Notes: generated by a model not told the origin, from the sequence alone. Shown: positions 45,786-55,041, counted from the first letter of the stretch. The stretch is 64,000 nucleotides of DNA from Pseudanabaena galeata CCNP1313 (GCF_029910235.1 NZ_CP112874.1:2604001-2668000), one strand, 5' to 3'. A program made the numbers and translations.

Positions 45786-46622
45786 ATGGAAGTTTCAGGG
45801 ATTCTCTATTTGGTGGGAACGCCGATCGGTAATTTGGAGGATATGACTTTCAGGGCGATCGCTACTCTCAAACAAGTAGATTTAATCGCGGCTGAGGATA
45901 CGCGACATACAGGTAAGCTATTACATCATTTTGGAATTGATACACCGCAAACCAGCTATCACGAGCATAATGCTTTTAAGCGCGTACCTGAGCTAGTTGA
46001 AAAGTTATTACAAGGTATGGCGATCGCCTTGGTTACAGATGCGGGAATGCCTGCAATTTCCGATCCAGGTGTGGAACTGGTGCAAGGTTCTATTGCTGCG
46101 GGAATTAGAGTTGTCCCGATTCCTGTTGTTACTGCTGGTATTGCTGCCTTAACAGCTTCGGGTTTTGCCACTCAGCATTTTGGATTTGATGGATTTTTAC
46201 CAACTGATAAAAAGGAGCGACGCGATCGCTTAGAGATTTTGCGACTGGAAACAAGAACGATGATTCTCTATGAAGCACCGCATCGTTTATTACGCACATT
46301 GGAAGATTTAGCAGAAAGTTTGGGAAGAGAAAGGCGTATCTCAGTTGCTAGAGAATTAACGAAACTCCATGAAGAATTCTGGCGTGGCTCCATTGAAGAT
46401 GCGATCACCTATTTTAGGATGCACTCACCGAAGGGAGAGTTTACCCTAGTTTTAGAAGGAGCAGAACCTAGTGAAAAGCCTGTATGGACTGAGGATGTAA
46501 TTTTAAAAGAGTTACAAAATTTGATTGATGCAGGTATGTCGCGATCAGATGCAAGCCGTCAATTAGCAGAACTTGCCGACTTACCGCGCCGCCAAATATA
46601 TCAGTTAGCACTAACTCTCTAA
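45786..46622 (+). CDS. rsmI: 16S rRNA (cytidine-1402-2'-O)-methyltransferase
   Basis: This 278-residue tetrapyrrole-methylase fold enzyme has LYLVGTPIGNLEDMTFRAI, AAEDTRHTGKLLHHF, TDAGMPAISDPG (SAM site) and YEAPHRLLRTL. RsmI methylates the ribose of C1402 in 16S rRNA. The length is normal. It is convergent with rluD, another ribosomal RNA modifier, 24 bp apart. Confidence 0.97.
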   Translation: MEVSGILYLVGTPIGNLEDMTFRAIATLKQVDLIAAEDTRHTGKLLHHFGIDTPQTSYHEHNAFKRVPELVEKLLQGMAIALVTDAGMPAISDPGVELVQGSIAAGIRVVPIPVVTAGIAALTASGFATQHFGFDGFLPTDKKERRDRLEILRLETRTMILYEAPHRLLRTLEDLAESLGRERRISVARELTKLHEEFWRGSIEDAITYFRMHSPKGEFTLVLEGAEPSEKPVWTEDVILKELQNLIDAGMSRSDASRQLAELADLPRRQIYQLALTL

Positions 46623-46645
46623 GGTGTTGATCCAAGCTCGACATC

Positions 46646-47599
46646 CTAGCTTCGACGACGTAAAAGTACTAATAACTTCTCAAATCCTTCAGGTAAAGGC
46701 GCAATATTTTCAATTAATTCGCCTGAAACTGGATGGGTAAAAGTCAGCTTCCATGCATGGAGGGCTTGCCCTGTAAGATATTGCAAAACCTCCTTGTTAG
46801 GGCTTCCATAGACAGGATCGCATGCGATCGCCCAGCCCATATGTGCGGCATGGACACGAATTTGATGGGTGCGTCCTGTTTCCAGATCAAATTTAACGAG
46901 TGTGTAATTTCCTAAACGTTCCTTGATTTGCCAGTGGGTAACGGCTCTGCGTCCATTTTCCATTACTGCCATTTTTTTGCGATCGCTATGGTGTCTGGCG
47001 ATCGCTGCATCAATCACTCCCGATTCACTTTTGGGAACTCCACGCACAATTCCTAAATACTCGCGTCGGGCTGTTTTTGCTTGGATTTGTGTTTGTAAAT
47101 CTTGATGAGTGCGATCGCTTTTGGCTACTACCATTGCGCCACTAGTATCCTTGTCTAAACGATGTACGATGCCAGGACGTTGAGTTCCATTTATTCCTGA
47201 AAGTTCTTTGCAATGCGCTAAAAGTGCATTAACTAAGGTTCCATCACTATGTCCCGCCGCAGGATGCACTACTAACCCCGCAGGTTTGTTAATTACAATT
47301 AAATGCTCATCTTCATAGAGGATATCTAAAGGAATTTCTTGCGCGACTAAATCAAGAGGTGTTGATGCTGGAGTAATTAACTGAATGCGATCGCCTGCTT
47401 TAATTAAATCCTTTTTGTTATTACACAGAGAATTATTAACGGTGACATAGCCCTCCTCAATTAATGTTTGAATCCGCGATCGGGATAAGTTAGTGAGTTG
47501 ATTTGCTAAAAAGCGATCAATTCGCTCAGATTTAGCCAAATCTGCCGTAACTTCAATCAAGCTAATATTATTCGCTGTAGGTATTATCTCTAAGTTCAT
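46646..47599 (-). CDS. RluD-type 23S rRNA pseudouridine synthase
   Basis: This 317-residue protein has an N-terminal S4 domain (RIDRFLANQLTNLSRSRIQT) and a catalytic domain with HRLDKDTSGAMVVAKSD, containing the active Asp, and LETGRTHQIRVHAAHMGW. It converts uridines of 23S rRNA. The ATG at 47599 (MNLEIIPT) is preferred over 47650, which adds a family-untypical lead. Whether it is RluD or a near relative cannot be settled. Confidence 0.93.
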   Translation of the reverse strand: MNLEIIPTANNISLIEVTADLAKSERIDRFLANQLTNLSRSRIQTLIEEGYVTVNNSLCNNKKDLIKAGDRIQLITPASTPLDLVAQEIPLDILYEDEHLIVINKPAGLVVHPAAGHSDGTLVNALLAHCKELSGINGTQRPGIVHRLDKDTSGAMVVAKSDRTHQDLQTQIQAKTARREYLGIVRGVPKSESGVIDAAIARHHSDRKKMAVMENGRRAVTHWQIKERLGNYTLVKFDLETGRTHQIRVHAAHMGWAIACDPVYGSPNKEVLQYLTGQALHAWKLTFTHPVSGELIENIAPLPEGFEKLLVLLRRRS

Positions 47600-47630
47600 C
47601 GCAAATTTGACTGTAAAGCAAAGAAACAGA

Positions 47631-47699
47631 GACTTGGGTTTGGAAACCAAGCCCCTACATTTTCTAGATGGGTAGGGGCTTGGTCTCCAAGCCCTCTTT
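47631..47699. repeat. GGGCTTGG repeat pair
   Basis: CCAAGCCCCTACAT and, inverted, GTAGGGGCTTGGTCTCCAAG match the cluster at 44465-44577. Confidence 0.85.
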
Positions 47700-47734
47700 G
47701 AATAGGATATGGCAAGACCAGAACAATTCTTGTT

Positions 47735-47855
47735 CTATAGCAATGTAAGTTTTGCTTAGCACATTAAACCCAAAAGATGAGTGGCGGCGCTTCGCGCCGC
47801 CACTCATCTTTTGGGTTTTGATTTTTGTCCGAGCTATCTCTTACATTGCTATACA
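47735..47855. repeat. Composite inverted repeat with 25-bp perfect core
   Basis: AAACCCAAAAGATGAGTGGC.. (47766-47790) pairs exactly with 47794-47818 around TTC. Outer arms TATAGCAATGTAAG and CTTACATTGCTATA extend it. A relative with the same outer words is at 59428-59570. Confidence 0.88.
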
Positions 47856-47870
47856 TAACATAAATTGTTT

Positions 47871-47919
47871 AAAAAGGGTTTGTTAAGTGGGGCTTAGCCC
47901 CACTTAACAAACCCTTTTT
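47871..47919. terminator. 24-bp perfect inverted repeat after the UbiB gene
   Basis: AAAAAGGGTTTGTTAAGTGG.. and its exact complement meet around one base; T and A tracts at the ends suit termination. Confidence 0.88.
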
Positions 47920-47948
47920 GAGGATTGCTTAGATAATTAATTATGAAA

Positions 47949-49637
47949 TCAATTTTGAAAAACAGCGAAGGGGAGAGCAGCAGCGATCGCCTTGGGCATT
48001 GCTCCAGTCAAAGTTTTAACTGCCATATTCCATAACTTCGCAGGTTCTAAGTCAGCACCGATCATTTGCCAGATTCGCATTAACTCCTCAGTGTGCAAAC
48101 GATTGTCCTCGGTGAGAGCTAGCAATATGCGGCGGCGGATATATTCGCCATCTTTGGAGGCTAAGAACTTAAAGCCCATGCTTGCAGTAGGAATGATGTC
48201 AAACTGACCATCAGATTTAGCGATCGCCAATAAATTCTCTAACCTTGACCATTGGAATTTATCGTCCTTAAAGAGAATTTCCAGTAGTCGTTGACGCAGA
48301 CTATCAGACTCATCGGTGAGCAAACGTCTTGCTACGTAAGGGTAGGCAACCTGCACGATCCGAAATTCTGGATTGAGACTTAGAGCCACACCTTCTTGAG
48401 TAATCACAGAGCGAATAATCAGCGCAAATTTAGCGGGTAAACAGAAGGGATAGTCATACATCACCTTCGAGAAGCGATCGGTGACAACTTTAAAGTTGAA
48501 GTCCTTCACTTTCTCAGACATGATATCGCCCAATACTGATTCCAGCGCATTAACAATTGGCTTCATCTCGATGTCTGGCTGCAAGAAACCAAGTCTCACA
48601 TAGTCCTGCCCTAGCTCATCGTAGTCCTTATTCAGTAGGTGAACGACCGAATCAACTAACTGCTCTTTAGTTTGCAAATCCAATTGATCCATCATCCCAA
48701 AATCGATATAGGCCATTTTGCCATCGTAGGTGGCAAAAAGATTTCCTGGGTGAGGATCGGCGTGGAAAAAGCCAAATTCAAGAAGTTGGCGTAAACCAGA
48801 CATGACACCAATTCTCACGAGATTGTCGGTATTCAAGCCTGCTGATTTAATTTGTTCGATCTCATTAAGCTTGATGCCATTAATCCATTCCAAGGTGAGA
48901 ACACGATGGGTACTGCATTGACGATAGATAGAGGGAACTTTAACATCAGGATCATTTTTGAAGTAACCAGCGAAGCGCTCAGCATTGGTTGCTTCATGGG
49001 CATAGTCAATTTCTTCAAATAATTTCAAACCGAACTCATCAACGATCGCTTGTAGACTATTGCCTAAATTAAGAGGCAATAGTGGCCCTAGCCACCCAGC
49101 AATCCAACGCATCAGGTAAAGATCGAGCGTTAGTATCGGGATTAGGGTGGGGCGTTGTACCTTTACCGCCACTTCTTCTCCTGAAAACAAGGTCGCCTTA
49201 TATACCTGACCTAAACTTGCCGCAGCAACTGGATCTTCAGAAATATTGCGATAGACCATGTTAACAGGTTTACCTAGCTCTGACTCAATGATGGCAAAAG
49301 CTTGCTCGTTAGAAAATGGTGGCAATTGGTCTTGAAGTTTGGTTAGTTCTTCTAAAAAGTCTATCCGTACTAAATCGGGACGTGTTGATAGTGCTTGCCC
49401 CACCTTGATATAGGTAGGACCAAGGGCTGTAATAATGCGTCGTAACTGCTCGGCGAGTTTAGGTTGGCTCACTGTGTTACCAGTCAAGACATCCCAGCCA
49501 AAAGCTAGCCCAAAACTGATTGCAAAATAAATTATTTTAAAAATCCGACTAATCGCTAACCAAGGACGACGACCGTAATATGCGGCATTGGCTTTGGCAT
49601 CGTAGCGATTTAGCTGCTCAAGAGGATGCTGACTCAC
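47949..49637 (-). CDS. ABC1/UbiB family atypical kinase
   Basis: This is a 562-residue member of the AarF/UbiB/Coq8 family. LGPTYIKVGQALSTRPDLV holds the KxGQ motif, AAASLGQVYKATLFSGEEVAVKVQRP the Ala-rich nucleotide loop and Lys, and FFHADPHPGNLF, with YIDFGMM, the catalytic and metal residues. In cyanobacteria such proteins are linked to plastoquinone and tocopherol metabolism. The start is GTG. The C-terminus is hydrophobic and may touch the membrane. Confidence 0.93.
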   Translation of the reverse strand: MSQHPLEQLNRYDAKANAAYYGRRPWLAISRIFKIIYFAISFGLAFGWDVLTGNTVSQPKLAEQLRRIITALGPTYIKVGQALSTRPDLVRIDFLEELTKLQDQLPPFSNEQAFAIIESELGKPVNMVYRNISEDPVAAASLGQVYKATLFSGEEVAVKVQRPTLIPILTLDLYLMRWIAGWLGPLLPLNLGNSLQAIVDEFGLKLFEEIDYAHEATNAERFAGYFKNDPDVKVPSIYRQCSTHRVLTLEWINGIKLNEIEQIKSAGLNTDNLVRIGVMSGLRQLLEFGFFHADPHPGNLFATYDGKMAYIDFGMMDQLDLQTKEQLVDSVVHLLNKDYDELGQDYVRLGFLQPDIEMKPIVNALESVLGDIMSEKVKDFNFKVVTDRFSKVMYDYPFCLPAKFALIIRSVITQEGVALSLNPEFRIVQVAYPYVARRLLTDESDSLRQRLLEILFKDDKFQWSRLENLLAIAKSDGQFDIIPTASMGFKFLASKDGEYIRRRILLALTEDNRLHTEELMRIWQMIGADLEPAKLWNMAVKTLTGAMPKAIAAALPFAVFQN

Positions 49638-49745
49638 GCTGGTAATTACCGTTTTTTATATCCCATTAATCTATCAGTATACAAAACTACATAATATAGT
49701 GTTAATAATTTTTAAATAGTTACAGGGCTTTGAGCTTTTTTAAAC

Positions 49746-49780
49746 AATAAAGTTGCGGCGCATAGCGCCGCAACTTTATT
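49746..49780. terminator. 16-bp inverted repeat after the dus gene
   Basis: AATAAAGTTGCGGCGC and its exact complement enclose ATA; the dus stop codon (49776-49778) is in the right arm. Confidence 0.88.
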
Positions 49781-50819
49781 CGCAGGACTCACAGCTAGGA
49801 CGCGCTACAAGATTTTCGTATGGCTCGATCGCAAAGGGTTGTTCAGGATTTGTTAATAAATGGCGATCGCATAATTCAAAAAGTTCTTGCTTTGACTGCA
49901 CCAAGCGCATTCCTGCTAAAAATTTGCCTTCGGGATCGATGCCAGTGCCAATAAAATTCAAGAACTTCTTCAAACTATTCACATGGGATTTTTCTCTGAG
50001 TGTGTCTTGGCAAGTAATTGTAAATAAATGCTGAATATATTTATGCACATCCGCAAGGGTAATCACTTGGACGGTTTTTCCAACAAAGCGATCGCGTATT
50101 TGTTGAAAAATCCAAGGATTGCGAATCGCCGATCGCCCAATCATTACACCTGCTGCACCTGTCTCTTGGAGAACCTGTTCGGCTTTGAGGTAGGAAGTAA
50201 TATTGCCATTAGCTAGTACAGGGCAATTCACGGTTTGTACGGCTTGACGGATTAAGTCATAATGCACTTCGCCTCGATATAACTCCTTGACGGTGCGACC
50301 ATGTAAGCTCAGGAGATCAATTTGGTATTGATTAATTAAATTTAAAAGTTTTTCAAAATTATCAGTTGAGTCAAACCCCACGCGCATTTTCACGGTGAAA
50401 AGCCCCGAAATTTGCGATCGCATAGCCTCAAAAATTCTCTCGATGGTTTCAGGTTCGCGCAATAATCCACCACCAACATTCTTGCGATAGACACGCGGCG
50501 CAGGACAGCCCAAATTTAAATCGATTCCCGCGATCGGATATTTCGTAAGCTGGTTAGCAATTCGCAATATGTCAGGAATACTTTCGCCAATTAATTGAGC
50601 AAATACAGGTCTTCCTGTTGTATTGAGGGTAATTGACCTAAGAATTTTCTTATCGATATTGGAATTAGCATAGACTCGAAAGTATTCTGTCACATAATAA
50701 TCAGGACAGCCATAGGCGCTTAGCATTTGCATGAAAGCTAGATCGGTTACATCTTGCATTGGCGCAAGGGCTGTCAGTGGTTGTCCAGATAAAATAGGTG
50801 GTGGTAAAGTTTCTGGCAA
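49776..50819 (-). CDS. tRNA-dihydrouridine synthase
   Basis: This 347-residue flavoenzyme reduces uridines in the tRNA D loop. APMQDVTDLAF (FMN barrel start), NLGCPAPRVYRKNVGGGLL (with the catalytic Cys), KMRVGFDS, HGRT, ANGNITS and MIGRSAIRNPWIF are the family blocks. The start is TTG at 50819; an ATG at residue 21 would cut the barrel. It could be the DusA-, B- or C-type; the sequence does not decide. Confidence 0.93.
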   Translation of the reverse strand: MPETLPPPILSGQPLTALAPMQDVTDLAFMQMLSAYGCPDYYVTEYFRVYANSNIDKKILRSITLNTTGRPVFAQLIGESIPDILRIANQLTKYPIAGIDLNLGCPAPRVYRKNVGGGLLREPETIERIFEAMRSQISGLFTVKMRVGFDSTDNFEKLLNLINQYQIDLLSLHGRTVKELYRGEVHYDLIRQAVQTVNCPVLANGNITSYLKAEQVLQETGAAGVMIGRSAIRNPWIFQQIRDRFVGKTVQVITLADVHKYIQHLFTITCQDTLREKSHVNSLKKFLNFIGTGIDPEGKFLAGMRLVQSKQELFELCDRHLLTNPEQPFAIEPYENLVARPSCESCE

Positions 50820-50882
50820 AGCGGCTAACTATAATTGTGAACTGTGCTGTATAAAGCAAGATTCACAATTATAACAATCACT

Positions 50883-51515
50883 ATGAGCGATCGCCCCACT
50901 CAATACAACAGCAAAGATGAGAATAAATCCTCTGAGTATAAACAGGGATCGCTCTTTAGTGAAGGGATTCAGCGTACTTCGCGAGTCTATGACAGTAGCG
51001 CGAATTATGAAATGGGAAGTCAGTCATTACAAGGCTGGAAACAGGCGATCGCCAAGTATCAGAACTCCATCACCACAATGATCCCCGCATATCAAACTGC
51101 TCTGTTTGATATGCCGTCTAGTCATTGCGATCCCCATAAGATTAATCCCTTTGCCTTACCAATTCAACCTGCGGAATTCTATCGGTTGCCCAGTCGTGAC
51201 AGTGACGACACTTGCATATACTTTGTGATCGATCTCACCTGTGAAACACAATTACCCGTGCTACTGTATGTAGGTGAGACATGCCGTTCTCATAAGCGAT
51301 GGAAAGGAATGCATGACTGCAAACGGTATCTCCTTAACTACCGTGAACTGCATACCACCCACAATCTCCCGACACAAGTTGTCATGACCTTTTGGTGGGA
51401 TGCACCTTCAGCCACACGCCCTCGACAACAGCTAGAACGGATCTTGATCGAGAAATGGCGATCGCCATTTAATAAGGAAAACTGGAGATATTGGGGAACT
51501 CCTTTTATGCATTAG
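50883..51515 (+). CDS. GIY-YIG nuclease family protein
   Basis: In this 210-residue protein, residues about 115-200 form the GIY-YIG-like domain: CIYFVIDLTCETQLPVLLYV contains the first strands, GETCRSHKRWKGMHDCKRYL the Arg/Tyr/His part and RQQLERILIEKWRSPFNKEN the Glu. The N-terminal ~110 residues are polar with a GSLFSEG block and no known domain. The ATG at 50883 (MSDRPTQYNS) is chosen over 50844. Such stand-alone proteins occur widely in cyanobacteria; targets are unknown. Confidence 0.8.
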   Translation: MSDRPTQYNSKDENKSSEYKQGSLFSEGIQRTSRVYDSSANYEMGSQSLQGWKQAIAKYQNSITTMIPAYQTALFDMPSSHCDPHKINPFALPIQPAEFYRLPSRDSDDTCIYFVIDLTCETQLPVLLYVGETCRSHKRWKGMHDCKRYLLNYRELHTTHNLPTQVVMTFWWDAPSATRPRQQLERILIEKWRSPFNKENWRYWGTPFMH

Positions 51516-51615
51516 AGAGTCTGTAATTCTGTAATTACATTTCTCATAGTAATGATTCAGGTAGCCTTAAAAATCGCCTTCTATAAGTTCTTCAACTAAA
51601 AACACTAGGATTATT

Positions 51616-51810
51616 ATGTCTTCTCCCAATCTGAACTCTAACCATGACGTTAATGAACTATGGTTTGCAAAATTTTTTATTGGTAGCATGGTAGCAATCA
51701 CGCTCTTGACTGTAGTTCTGGCCTTTTTGCCTTCTTCCCCAGCACTACGCAATTCACCACAAATTAAAAGTTCAGGGTTGAATTTGCAAGCTATTTCTGT
51801 TGTTGTTTAA
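51616..51810 (+). CDS. Small single-span membrane protein, 64 residues
   Basis: This product has a central membrane helix (FFIGSMVAITLLTVVLAFLP) between a polar N-terminus and a short C-terminal tail. AGGATTATT precedes the ATG. The next gene is convergent. It is not recognised as a named family. Confidence 0.6.
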   Translation: MSSPNLNSNHDVNELWFAKFFIGSMVAITLLTVVLAFLPSSPALRNSPQIKSSGLNLQAISVVV

Positions 51811-51827
51811 TTTCTAAGAGTTACGAT

Positions 51828-53009
51828 TTAATTTTCTTTAACTTTGAAAAAAACTGCTTCAGTTTGTTCGGCGAGTTTTTCCCAAGCAAAGCGCTCTCTT
51901 AGTTCTGATTGGGCATTATGGACTAACGTTTGTGCATATTCAGGATTTTGTAAAACCTCGATGATTCCGTCAGCCAAGGAATCAGCATCATTAACGCGAG
52001 TTACTAGCCCCGTGATTTTATGACGGACTACTTCTGGTAATCCGCCCGTATCAGACACTACAAGCGGAATTTTGGCAGCGAAACTCTCAAGGGCGACAAT
52101 CCCAAATGGCTCATACAAGCTAGGAAACACCGCACAATTGGCGACTTTCTGAAATTTCCAAAAATCGCTGTCGGCCATAAAGCCAGTAAATAACACTTTG
52201 TGATAGATCCCCAGATCCCAAGCTTGACGTTGCAGCAAAATCGAATAAGCGTCGCCTGTACCAATAATCACTAGGCGCACTTGATCATTCATTGCCGCGA
52301 TTATCTTGGGCATAGCATTAAGCAGGATGTAAATTCCTTTTTCATAGGTAATCCGTCCTACAAAGTAGATAATTGCTTCCTCTGGCTTGGCATATCGCGA
52401 TCTCAGGTCTGCCAAATCATACTGATATTCCGCAGTGATATTTTGCCAACGCTCAACACTTAGCCCGTTATAAACCACATCAGTTTTTTCGACAGGACAA
52501 TCGAACGCTCGCTGTAGTTCGCCGCGCATATACTCAGAACAGACGATTACTCGCTGGGAAGCCTGAGTTAAAAGAATTTCCCTATGGTGAATATATCTTT
52601 GGGTGTCATTGTGAATCCCATTACATCGTCCATATTCTGTAGCATGGATCGTGGTAACTAGCGGAATCTGAAATTCGTTAGTAATGGCGATCGCTGTTTC
52701 TTCAACCAACCAGTCATGGGCATGGAGTAAATCCATAGAATTAAATGCCAAAAACTCTCTCGCAAAGTTCAGCATATTTCTATTCATCTGCCCAACCCAT
52801 TGAAAGAAGTCGTTATTAACTCCAACGGGAATACGGTATACATGAATGCCATCAAAGATCGCTTCTAATGGCTCATTTTCGACAGCGACAGTGATTAAAT
52901 GCACCTCATGACCGCGTTTAACAATTTCAGGATATAGCTCAGCTACGTGGCGAGAAATTCCTCCAATTATGCGTGGTGGAAATTCCCAAGCTAGAGCGAG
53001 AATACGCAT
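51828..53009 (-). CDS. Glycosyltransferase family 4 protein
   Basis: This 393-residue GT-B enzyme starts MRILALAWEFPPRIIGGISR, the glycine-rich acceptor loop of glycogen/starch-synthase-like GT4 proteins. YFVGRITYEKGIYILLNAMP and PSLYEPFGIVALESFAAKIP (with the E-x7-E pair) form the donor site. It transfers a sugar from a nucleotide sugar to a glycan or lipid; donor and acceptor are unknown. It stands alone. Confidence 0.92.
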   Translation of the reverse strand: MRILALAWEFPPRIIGGISRHVAELYPEIVKRGHEVHLITVAVENEPLEAIFDGIHVYRIPVGVNNDFFQWVGQMNRNMLNFAREFLAFNSMDLLHAHDWLVEETAIAITNEFQIPLVTTIHATEYGRCNGIHNDTQRYIHHREILLTQASQRVIVCSEYMRGELQRAFDCPVEKTDVVYNGLSVERWQNITAEYQYDLADLRSRYAKPEEAIIYFVGRITYEKGIYILLNAMPKIIAAMNDQVRLVIIGTGDAYSILLQRQAWDLGIYHKVLFTGFMADSDFWKFQKVANCAVFPSLYEPFGIVALESFAAKIPLVVSDTGGLPEVVRHKITGLVTRVNDADSLADGIIEVLQNPEYAQTLVHNAQSELRERFAWEKLAEQTEAVFFKVKEN

Positions 53010-53145
53010 GATATTTAAGTGAAGTTTGTATTTAGTAAAAACGGATGGTTAAGAAAAGAATAATAACTGAGTAATTAAGCTTAACTAACTATAGCAATTA
53101 TGTATGTATAGGAACGCAGATCAATAATTCTGATTATAAAAGTTG

Positions 53146-53185
53146 TTTTTTTTGAAAGCCCACCAACGGAGGGCTTTCAAAAAAA
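53146..53185. repeat. 15-bp inverted repeat with T/A tracts
   Basis: TTTTTTTGAAAGCCC and GGGCTTTCAAAAAAA enclose ACCAACGGA-type loop. Confidence 0.8.
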
Positions 53186-53308
53186 TGATTTTGGTGTTTC
53201 CTGCGCCGAAGTTGCTATAAAAGCTAAAATCGGTTTCATATGGAGATCTCTTCATAATTACTGACAATACTTTGCTATTAAACAAACCACAATAATTTTC
53301 TTGGAACT

Positions 53309-53345
53309 GTTGCAGAGAAGCACTTTTAACAAAAATATTGGGTTT
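53309..53345. repeat. Half of a palindromic repeat
   Basis: TGTTGCAG, then CACTTTTAACAAAAATATTG and GGTTT match loop and right arm of the complete palindrome at 45686-45748; the left arm is missing. Confidence 0.85.
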
Positions 53346-53458
53346 GTCTTCAACGTAACGCACTGTGATACTAAGAAATGGCTCAAGATATGTTAATCTC
53401 ACAGCATAATTTGTGATACTTTTCATGACAACCGTGTGAATTGTGACAGGAGTCAGTT

Positions 53459-54655
53459 ATGACAGAAAACAAAACTAAAGAAGTAATTGAGGGCGTTTCT
53501 AAGCAAGTTGGGCAGACTTGGACAAAAGTGCAGCCGCAGTTGCAAGCGCTACTACTTAAACTTGTTAAGAGTTTGTTGCCTGCATTGCGTAACCTACAAA
53601 CAAAGCTCACCAAGTCAGATTTGATGGCAAAGGAAGGCGAAGACGCATCTGCCACAACCAGCACAGAAAAGCTTTCTAGCAACCCTACCCTCAACAAGGC
53701 TTTAGAGATAGGGAAAGTACTTTCATCTAAGGCGATCGCTACTTTAATCGTTGCCCTAACGAAACTTCAACAAAGTCTCGAAGGAGAAAGTACTTTAGAT
53801 GCGACAGGTGAAGCGGCAGGCTTACTTAATGCATCAACTGAGGTGGATTCCCCACTAGTAGCCCAAGTTAAGCAAGAGTTTGGCATTGCTTGGAAATTTG
53901 TCAAAGAGCAAGTCACACCAAAAGTTTTGTCGTTTTTACAAATTTCTGTAGACAAACTTGATCCGATCGCCACAAATATTTGGCAAAAAGTTTCGACTAA
54001 AGCGGCAGCAACCCCTTCTTTGGTCAATTCTTGGGAAAAGCTCCAAGAAAACGATGCTTGGAAAAAGACTGTAACTGCAACAGCACCCATTTGGCGATCC
54101 ATTAGTGGGATAGCGGTACAAGTTCCCCTCTCCGATGAGGTTAAACGCATTCTGGATAAGCGGGCTGGTACGGTGGCTTTGGTCACTTTGTTTTCCCTGT
54201 TGATCATTCTTAAGCCATCCCATGCTCTCAGTCAAAATGTTAAGAAGGTCGCAGATACCCCAGCACCGCTTAACAAACCAGTTAGCACTATTGCTAAGAA
54301 GCAACCACCATCTGTCAATAAAGATTTAGTAAAACCAGAACGTGGTGACGCTCCGCTAACATCTGAGCAAATTGCGATCGCCAAAATCCAAACTCAAGTT
54401 TCTGAAGTAGCCAAGCAGTATGGCGAATCTTTGTTTGGTTCGGTACAGACTGACTTTAAGCGTGGACGATTAGTTGTGGCGCTCAATGACGAATGGTACA
54501 AGCTAGAGCCAAGTCAGCAAACGCAATTGGTGACAGATTTACAAAATCGTTCTCAGTCGCTGAATTTCAAGAAATTATTCGTGGCTGATGCCGAAAATCA
54601 TCTGATTGCACGTACCCCTGTCACTGGTAACGAAGTAGTTATTTTGAGGCAATAA
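53459..54655 (+). CDS. Hypothetical helical membrane-anchored protein
   Basis: This is a 398-residue protein. The first ~235 residues are Lys/Thr-rich amphipathic helices with repeated LQALLLKLVKSLLPAL-type turns. One membrane span (GTVALVTLFSLLIILKP) lies at about 237-253. A C-terminal domain (about 295-398) has a mixed fold: SEVAKQYGESLFGSVQTDF, RGRLVVALNDEWYKL and FVADAENHLIARTPV. The function is not recognised. The stop codon begins the inverted repeat at 54653-54685. A short gap separates it from the DUF3288 gene. Confidence 0.8.
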   Translation: MTENKTKEVIEGVSKQVGQTWTKVQPQLQALLLKLVKSLLPALRNLQTKLTKSDLMAKEGEDASATTSTEKLSSNPTLNKALEIGKVLSSKAIATLIVALTKLQQSLEGESTLDATGEAAGLLNASTEVDSPLVAQVKQEFGIAWKFVKEQVTPKVLSFLQISVDKLDPIATNIWQKVSTKAAATPSLVNSWEKLQENDAWKKTVTATAPIWRSISGIAVQVPLSDEVKRILDKRAGTVALVTLFSLLIILKPSHALSQNVKKVADTPAPLNKPVSTIAKKQPPSVNKDLVKPERGDAPLTSEQIAIAKIQTQVSEVAKQYGESLFGSVQTDFKRGRLVVALNDEWYKLEPSQQTQLVTDLQNRSQSLNFKKLFVADAENHLIARTPVTGNEVVILRQ

Positions 54656-54685
54656 TATAAACGGCGCTTTGCGCCGTTTATATTA
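54653..54685. terminator. 15-bp inverted repeat
   Basis: TAATATAAACGGCGC and GCGCCGTTTATATTA enclose TTT. The first TAA is the stop of the upstream gene; the next gene starts ten bases after the stem. Confidence 0.88.
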
Positions 54686-54694
54686 TGAGTTTTT

Positions 54695-54982
54695 ATGGCA
54701 GAAGTAAAAGATCAGAGACATCCTCAGTACACTAAAGATCGTCAAATCGTAAATGAACTATTGGCGCAAACTACGCCAAGTAATCGCAATTATGCCGAGT
54801 TAGCTCGTTTGAGCATTCGCTATAAAGGATTTGTAGGAGCGCGAGATATTCAGGCTGATTTACTCAAAGTTCTCCATAATTGGCAGTTAACTGAGGAAGA
54901 ATTATTTGTCAAAACCCGACAGATCCATGCGATCGGCAAGGTCTATATGGCAAGGGACGAAGGACAAGACGACTGGGCTTAG
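54695..54982 (+). CDS. DUF3288 family protein
   Basis: This 95-residue cytoplasmic protein has DQRHPQYTKDRQIVNELLAQ and a DDWA end, the pattern of the cyanobacterial DUF3288 family of unknown function. It may share a transcript with the gene before it, with the hairpin between them lowering the yield. Its stop codon lies in the arm of the next inverted repeat. Confidence 0.85.
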   Translation: MAEVKDQRHPQYTKDRQIVNELLAQTTPSNRNYAELARLSIRYKGFVGARDIQADLLKVLHNWQLTEEELFVKTRQIHAIGKVYMARDEGQDDWA

Positions 54983-55027
54983 CAGATGGCGTGCAAAGCG
55001 CACCATCTCCTTTTTTGCTAAGCCCAG
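54973..55027. terminator. Nested inverted repeat after DUF3288
   Basis: Outer arms CTGGGCTTAGCA and TGCTAAGCCCAG are exact; an inner stem (AGATGGCGTGC/GCGCACCATCT) has two mismatches and is followed by TTTTTT. The stop TAG is in the outer left arm. Confidence 0.85.
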
Positions 55028-55041
55028 CAAGGGTTTTACAG

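Larger units (their letters stand above)
47600..47948. other. 349-bp region of repeats
   Basis: This region contains the GGGCTTGG repeat pair (47631-47699) and two long inverted repeats (47735-47855 and 47871-47919). No gene is seen. Confidence 0.85.
53010..53458. other. 449-bp intergenic region
   Basis: This region holds an inverted repeat at 53146-53185 and half of a palindrome at 53309-53345. A 101-codon frame on the minus strand (53121-53426) crosses both and is not credible. Confidence 0.75.

Noticed and set aside
53121-53426. Possible 101-codon minus-strand gene
   Set aside because: The frame crosses an inverted repeat and a half palindrome, and the translation has no family pattern.
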